Assembly (NCBI GenBank): GCA_041563675.1
Contig: JBFGRM010000094.1
Coordinates: 1 to 9,119 of the forward strand
DNA length: 9,119 nucleotides
Direction: 5' to 3'
Source of the DNA: JBFGRM01 sp041563675
Lineage (GTDB): Bacteria > Nitrospirota > Nitrospiria > Nitrospirales > Nitrospiraceae
Made by a program: the position numbers and the translations under genes. Positions 5,570 to 9,119 of this stretch are shown here, piece by piece; position 1 is the first letter of the stretch; every line of letters begins with the position of its first letter. The notes under the pieces are model-generated. The model was given only the letters and a program-made list of their open reading frames with translations, was not told where the DNA came from and did no database searches.

Positions 5570-6541
5570 TTATGGTTTGACCTGATTCCTTCCTGACTCC
5601 TTTGCCTTATACAACGCCTTGTCGGCAGCCTTGATGACCTCGGCGGAGTTTCGGTTGCGCTCATCGCGGTCGGCGACGCCGATGCTGACGGTCACCGAGA
5701 CCTCCTTTTTGGGCTTTCCCGTGCCCTTGGCTTTGGTGGGTTTCTTCCGGGGCCGGAGGCGCCCCCGGAGGGCGAAGGGCGTGGCCTCGATGGTCTTGCG
5801 GACCACTTCGAGGTACGGCTTGGCGTCATCCAGCGATCGGCCAGGAAACAGGACCGCGAATTCCTCGCCACCGTAGCGATAGGCCTTGCCTCCTCCCCCG
5901 ACCTCGCCGAGCTTCGTGGCGACCATCTTCAGCACCTGGTCCCCGACGTGATGCCCGTACTGGTCGTTGAATTTCTTGAAGTAGTCCACGTCGACCATGG
6001 CCACGGCGTACTGTCCCCCCAGCTGCAAGAGATCCTCGTTCAACGCACGACGGCCCGGCAGCGCGGTGAGCTCATCGTGATAGGCCATGCGGTAGGACAT
6101 CTCCAGCAAGGCCACCACCTGCATGAGTCCCGCGGTCGCCAGATAGCTGGTGGACAGCCAGGACGGCCGCGTCCAGGAGAGCGCGACGAAAACCGCACCA
6201 AGCGCCCACAACATGCCGCCGTCCATCGCGTTGCGAAACCGCCAGAACTGCACCGCCTGAACGAGGAGGGCTACCGCAAAGGCGGCCAGGACCGGCTGGG
6301 GCAGGCTGGTCCAGCTCACCAGGTCTCGGCTTATGAACTCCTCGCCCAGCCAACGAACCCAGGGCCGGCCCTGAGGCTGGCAGGCGAACCAGACCGCGCC
6401 GCCTTGCGCGAAGAGGGGCAGCAGGCGGCTGATACCCCGCAGCGTAAAGATGCCGCGCTCGGTGATGAGGGCATAGGCGACGAGATTAAGGGGCAGAAGA
6501 AAGGCGACTGCCTGGAACACGATGCGGTTTGAGCCGCGCAT
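5570..6541 (-). CDS. Membrane diguanylate cyclase (GGDEF), C-terminal part of a split gene
   Basis: This encodes 323 aa. Hydrophobic segments occur at about 7-25, 40-54, 82-100, 108-122 and 132-147. The GGDEF domain (about 152-320) has the metal aspartate in AMVDVDYFKKFND (Asp184), GHHVGDQVL, the active-site RYGGEEF (222-228) and VSVTVSIGVA (281-290), so it should make c-di-GMP from GTP. No RxxD inhibitory site stands five residues before GGEEF (GGGGKAY instead), so product inhibition by that route is unlikely. A Lys/Arg-rich loop (259-279) is inserted before the last core strands. Upstream, in the same frame, lies a 77-aa membrane ORF separated by TAA plus three codons (Ala-Asp-Ala). The N-terminal LLPLNLVAYALITERG is typically internal in such cyclases, so one 404-codon gene was probably interrupted. 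Translation could restart at ATG 6541; the ribosome site there is weak. Confidence 0.88.
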   Translation of the reverse strand: MRGSNRIVFQAVAFLLPLNLVAYALITERGIFTLRGISRLLPLFAQGGAVWFACQPQGRPWVRWLGEEFISRDLVSWTSLPQPVLAAFAVALLVQAVQFWRFRNAMDGGMLWALGAVFVALSWTRPSWLSTSYLATAGLMQVVALLEMSYRMAYHDELTALPGRRALNEDLLQLGGQYAVAMVDVDYFKKFNDQYGHHVGDQVLKMVATKLGEVGGGGKAYRYGGEEFAVLFPGRSLDDAKPYLEVVRKTIEATPFALRGRLRPRKKPTKAKGTGKPKKEVSVTVSIGVADRDERNRNSAEVIKAADKALYKAKESGRNQVKP

Positions 6542-6550
6542 CGCGTCCGC

Positions 6551-6784
6551 TTAGAAGGCGAAGTGTTGCAAGGCCATGTCGGCTGCGGCCAGGATGAGGA
6601 TGGTGTAAACGATGCGGCTGCGGTTGAAGAACCAGCCGAGGAAGAGCCCTCCCGCCGCGATAATGTAGGGGAAGACCTGGACCACGGGCACGACGGCGCC
6701 GGGCACCGCACGGGGGCGGAGGATCGCCAGCGCCGCCAGCAGGATGATGCCGCCGGGAACGAATAACGTGTAGAGGTGCTTCAT
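6551..6784 (-). CDS. N-terminal membrane part of the split diguanylate cyclase
   Basis: This encodes 77 aa with about three hydrophobic helices: 7-22 (LFVPGGIILLAALAIL), 28-51 (PGAVVPVVQVFPYIIAAGGLFLGW) and 58-75. FFNRSRIVYTILILAAADMALQHF resembles the early part of membrane domains seen in long GGDEF proteins, where it continues directly into a LLPLNL segment. Here a TAA codon (6551-6553) ends the frame, and the same frame resumes 9 nt later with the 323-aa GGDEF piece. A single base change in TAA (to CAA, GAA or AAA) would join both into one 404-codon gene. It may be a recent nonsense mutation, an assembly or sequencing error, stop-codon read-through, or a two-piece protein made by translational coupling. 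There is a candidate promoter just upstream but no clear ribosome site. Confidence 0.7.
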   Translation of the reverse strand: MKHLYTLFVPGGIILLAALAILRPRAVPGAVVPVVQVFPYIIAAGGLFLGWFFNRSRIVYTILILAAADMALQHFAF

Positions 6785-6801
6785 AACCCAGTACAGGTAG
6801 A

Positions 6802-6830
6802 ACTATACAAGACAGAGGCCGTCCCAAAAA
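6802..6830 (-). promoter_or_regulatory. Candidate sigma70-type promoter for the split diguanylate cyclase
   Basis: On the minus strand TTTTTG (complement of 6825-6830) and TATAGT (complement of 6802-6807) are exactly 17 nt apart. The -10 box matches five of six consensus bases. The leader to ATG 6784 would be only about 10-12 nt and lacks a clear ribosome site, so translation may be near-leaderless. The gap is shared with the divergent nuclease gene. Confidence 0.45.
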
Positions 6831-6928
6831 GAAAAAGCCGCCGACCTGCAGGCCTCGCCCGGCGGGTGGTCCCGCCCGGCCTTCCCTTCGCGACGCCGGT
6901 CGGGTACAAGATACGGTGACGAGACGCC

Positions 6929-8404
6929 ATGAAGGCCATTTCAGCTCAGGAGCTGTACAACCTCACCACCTGTGCGCACCGCGTCTACCTGGACGCCAAC
7001 GGCGACCCCAAGGACAAGGGCGACGTCAGCGCGTTCGTGAAGCTGCTCTGGGAGCTGGGCCTCCAGACCGAGCGCGAGTACATCGGCACGCTCGGGGAAG
7101 TCCAGATCTCAGATCTGAGCGCCTTGCGCGCCGGCGAGGCATGGCCCGAGACCCTTCGACTCATGAAGGCCGGGGTGCCGTTAATCTACCAGGGTTGCCT
7201 GATCGACGGCGCCTACATCGGCCGACCGGACCTGCTCGTCAGGCGGGATGATGGCACGTCGACCTTCGGGCCGTATCTCTACGAGCCGATCGATATCAAG
7301 GCGGGGAGGGGCTGGGAAGAGCGAAACGGGAAAAGGACCCGGTTCAAGGAACATTACGCCTATCAGATGTTCTTCTACCGGATGCTGCTGGAGCGCATCC
7401 AAGGCGCGCGCTTGTCCGTCGGCCGCATCATCAATGTGGACAAGGAGATCGAGGAATTCAGCCTGGATGCCGTCCAAGAGAAGTTCAGCTCGGCGCTCGA
7501 GGAGGTGAAGCAACTGGTCACGGGCCGGGAAACCTCGGAGCCCGTGCTCGGCAGCCACTGCCAGCTCTGCCCCTGGCACCGACGATGCGAGCGCTGGGTA
7601 CAGGAACATTCGGACCCCACCAACCTCTTCTTCGTCGGCAAGCAGAAGTTTCAGCTCAAGCAGGTCGGGCTGCGGACCATCGAGGACATCGCCGCAATGG
7701 AGGTGAGCGACTACCTCAAGCCGCCCAACAAGATCGCTCGCATGGGCGAAAAGTCGCTGGCGCGGATGAAGGAACGCGCTCGTGTGCGGCTGGCCGGGCA
7801 GCCCGTCATCCGGCCGGGGTATCGATTCCCGGAACGCCGTCGCGAGATCTATTTTGATATCGAGGACGACCCGACCCGGGGCGTCACCTATCTGTTTGGA
7901 CTTCTTATTTATGAGGCCAACGCGGCGCCGGCCTTTGAGTATTTTGTGGCCAAGAGGCCGGAGGACGAACAAGCCACCGTGGTGGCGTTCTGGGATTTTC
8001 TCGCCGGGTGCTCGGGGGACGAGGTCTTTTACGTCTATTCCCACAAGGAGCGCACGACGCTGCGACACTTGATGAATCGGTACGCGCTGGACCCGGATGT
8101 GTTCGAACGGTATTGCGCGATGGAATTCGACCTCTACGCGGATCTGATCGTGGAATACTCGGATTGGCCCACCTATTCCTATGGAATCAAGCAGATCGCC
8201 AAGCTCATCGGCTTCAAATGGCGTGATCCCGACCCGTCCGGCGCGAACTCCATTGCGTGGTACAACGAGTACCTTTCCGATCCTTCGGACGAACGCGCGC
8301 TGCGCCGGATCCTTCGGTACAACGAAGACGATTGCCGCGCCATGGTTGCCATCAAGCGCTATTTTGAGCGGGCCGCCGCCGAGGCACCCTCCATCCCGAA
8401 ATAA
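6929..8404 (+). CDS. TM0106-type putative nuclease: Cas4/RecB-like domain plus DEDD exonuclease
   Basis: This encodes 491 aa in two domains. The N-terminal part (1-225) has PD-(D/E)XK nuclease features: GRPD (98-101), EPIDIKAG with Asp122 and Lys124, and a helix with YAYQMFFYRMLLE. Four cysteines, C15 near the N-terminus and C211, C214, C220 in CQLCPWHRRC, match the Cas4/AddB arrangement that binds a 4Fe-4S cluster. A linker with helix-hairpin-helix-like character (about 245-285) leads to a C-terminal RNase H-fold exonuclease (YprB/RNase_H_2 type, 305-480): FDIEDD (Asp310, Glu312), YSHKERTTL, DLYADLI (Asp401 to Asp405) and YNEDDCRAM (Asp467 or Asp468). The layout matches the TM0106 family of putative RecB-like nucleases, presumed to act in DNA repair or processing; the exact substrate is unknown. 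All catalytic residues look intact. It stands alone, with no CRISPR array or cas genes nearby. Confidence 0.9.
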   Translation: MKAISAQELYNLTTCAHRVYLDANGDPKDKGDVSAFVKLLWELGLQTEREYIGTLGEVQISDLSALRAGEAWPETLRLMKAGVPLIYQGCLIDGAYIGRPDLLVRRDDGTSTFGPYLYEPIDIKAGRGWEERNGKRTRFKEHYAYQMFFYRMLLERIQGARLSVGRIINVDKEIEEFSLDAVQEKFSSALEEVKQLVTGRETSEPVLGSHCQLCPWHRRCERWVQEHSDPTNLFFVGKQKFQLKQVGLRTIEDIAAMEVSDYLKPPNKIARMGEKSLARMKERARVRLAGQPVIRPGYRFPERRREIYFDIEDDPTRGVTYLFGLLIYEANAAPAFEYFVAKRPEDEQATVVAFWDFLAGCSGDEVFYVYSHKERTTLRHLMNRYALDPDVFERYCAMEFDLYADLIVEYSDWPTYSYGIKQIAKLIGFKWRDPDPSGANSIAWYNEYLSDPSDERALRRILRYNEDDCRAMVAIKRYFERAAAEAPSIPK

Positions 8405-8514
8405 CGGGCCCAACCCAGTGCACGGCCCCTCCGCCTGGAGGCCCGGAGCCCTCCTGGACAGACCACGCGTAAGGAAGCGCCCGATGCCCCGACAGATTCA
8501 CCGGGGGTTCTCAA

Positions 8515-8533
8515 CGGATCGAGGGTCGATCCG
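8515..8533. repeat. 8-bp perfect inverted repeat in the msrA leader
   Basis: CGGATCGA (8515-8522) and TCGATCCG (8526-8533) pair perfectly around GGG. It ends about 11 nt before the AAGGAG ribosome site of msrA. It could be an operator or a leader hairpin, or belong to the end of the preceding nuclease transcript; no T run follows. The rest of 8405-8558 shows no gene. Confidence 0.45.
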
Positions 8534-8558
8534 ACCGTCAGGACAAGGAGACAAGGCT

Positions 8559-9119
8559 ATGCGCGCCACGCCACTCTTCCTGGTGCCAGCCCTGATCGGT
8601 GCCGCTGTTTTTGGCACCGCCGTTTTGACAGCCGCGGACAGTCCACCCGCTTCATTCGCCAAGGCCACCTTCGCGGGCGGATGCTTCTGGTGCATGGAGC
8701 CGCCCTACGACGCGCTGGACGGGGTGGTCTCCACGACCTCGGGTTACATTGGTGGAGAGAAGAAGCATCCCACGTACGAGGAGGTGTCGGCGGGCGGGAC
8801 GGGCCACGCCGAAGCCGTCGAGGTGCTCTACGACCCCGCGAAGATCAGTTACGCGGATTTATTGAAGGTATTCTGGCGGAACATCGACCCGACGACGCCG
8901 AATCGACAGTTCTGCGACAAGGGGAGCCAATATCGCTCGGCCATCTTCTACCACAGTGCCGAGCAGCAGCGGTTGGCGGAGGAATCACGACGGGAGATTG
9001 AGAAATCGAAATCCTTCCCGCAGCCGATCGTCACGGAGATCATTGCCGCCGCTGAGTTCTATCCGGCCGAGCCGTACCATCAGGATTTCTACCAGAAGAA
9101 CCCCATTCGGTTTAAGCTC
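8559..9119 (+). CDS. msrA: Exported peptide-methionine (S)-S-oxide reductase MsrA, 3' end cut by window
   Basis: The frame is open for 187 codons to the window end without a stop. Residues 5-25 form a Sec signal peptide (LFLVPALIGAAVFGTAVLTAA then DSPPAS), placing the enzyme in the periplasm or bound to the membrane. The catalytic motif GCFWCME (41-47, Cys42 being the nucleophile) is followed by the family landmarks SGYIGG (61-66), HPTYEEVSAGGTGHAEAVEV (70-89), FWRNIDPTTPNRQFCDKGSQYRSAIF and YHQDFYQKNP. MsrA reduces methionine-S-sulfoxide in oxidised proteins, using thiols for turnover. The start is certain: AAGGAG lies 8 nt upstream of ATG 8559. Only the last few residues, perhaps with resolving cysteines, should be missing. 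With the HtrA-like protease about 7 kb away it suggests care of oxidised or damaged envelope proteins; the functional link is inference. Confidence 0.95.
   Translation, partial: MRATPLFLVPALIGAAVFGTAVLTAADSPPASFAKATFAGGCFWCMEPPYDALDGVVSTTSGYIGGEKKHPTYEEVSAGGTGHAEAVEVLYDPAKISYADLLKVFWRNIDPTTPNRQFCDKGSQYRSAIFYHSAEQQRLAEESRREIEKSKSFPQPIVTEIIAAAEFYPAEPYHQDFYQKNPIRFKL

Noticed and set aside
6842..6885. Possible terminator hairpin (GGCGGG / CCCGCC) in the divergent gap
   Set aside because: The stem is only six base pairs, no T run follows, and no gene ends there.
7181..8413. Long minus-strand open frame (410 codons)
   Set aside because: It lies opposite the nuclease gene, whose catalytic motifs are complete; the antisense protein shows no recognisable domain.

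Overview
The window is GC-rich chromosomal DNA, densely packed with genes, from a Gram-negative-type bacterium. Evidence for an outer envelope includes a Tat signal peptide, several Sec signal peptides, a lipobox lipoprotein, an exported MsrA and an HtrA-like protease. Gene content (DUF502 membrane protein, PilZ protein, multi-pass GGDEF protein, TM0106-type nuclease) and the style of the intergenic repeats remind me of Nitrospirota (Nitrospira-like) genomes. That placement is inference from memory and is not proven by the sequence. There is no rRNA, tRNA, CRISPR array or complete insertion sequence.

Layout: (1) 1-96 is a palindromic element whose arms are built from 7-bp tandem units. (2) 111-1639, minus strand: an HtrA-like trypsin/PDZ protease followed downstream by a small Tat-exported protein, with a short hairpin between them. 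(3) 1875-2243, plus strand: a PilZ (c-di-GMP receptor) protein, convergent with a minus-strand pair at 2268-3575 that encodes a Dabb-domain lipoprotein and an exported protein of unknown function. (4) 3732-4528, plus strand: two small unknown genes joined by an ATGA overlap, the second exported. (5) 4529-4798 has no gene but carries three consecutive GC-rich hairpins in about 85 bp. (6) 4799-5446, plus strand: a DUF502 membrane protein. (7) 5457-5556 is a second palindromic element, with 8-bp units, lying between convergent genes. (8) 5570-6784, minus strand: a membrane diguanylate cyclase whose coding sequence is cut by one in-frame TAA into a 77-aa membrane piece and a 323-aa piece with the GGDEF domain. 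(9) 6929-8404, plus strand: a two-domain nuclease (Cas4/RecB-like plus DEDD exonuclease). (10) 8559 to the window end, plus strand: an exported methionine sulfoxide reductase A, cut by the window edge.

No single pathway unites the window. Two themes recur: envelope maintenance (protease, MsrA, lipoprotein, exported unknowns) and c-di-GMP signalling (a PilZ receptor and a diguanylate cyclase). The points most worth a second look are the diguanylate cyclase split by one stop codon, the two palindromes with tandem-unit arms, and the hairpin cluster before the DUF502 gene. I did not find a clear new multi-gene system.
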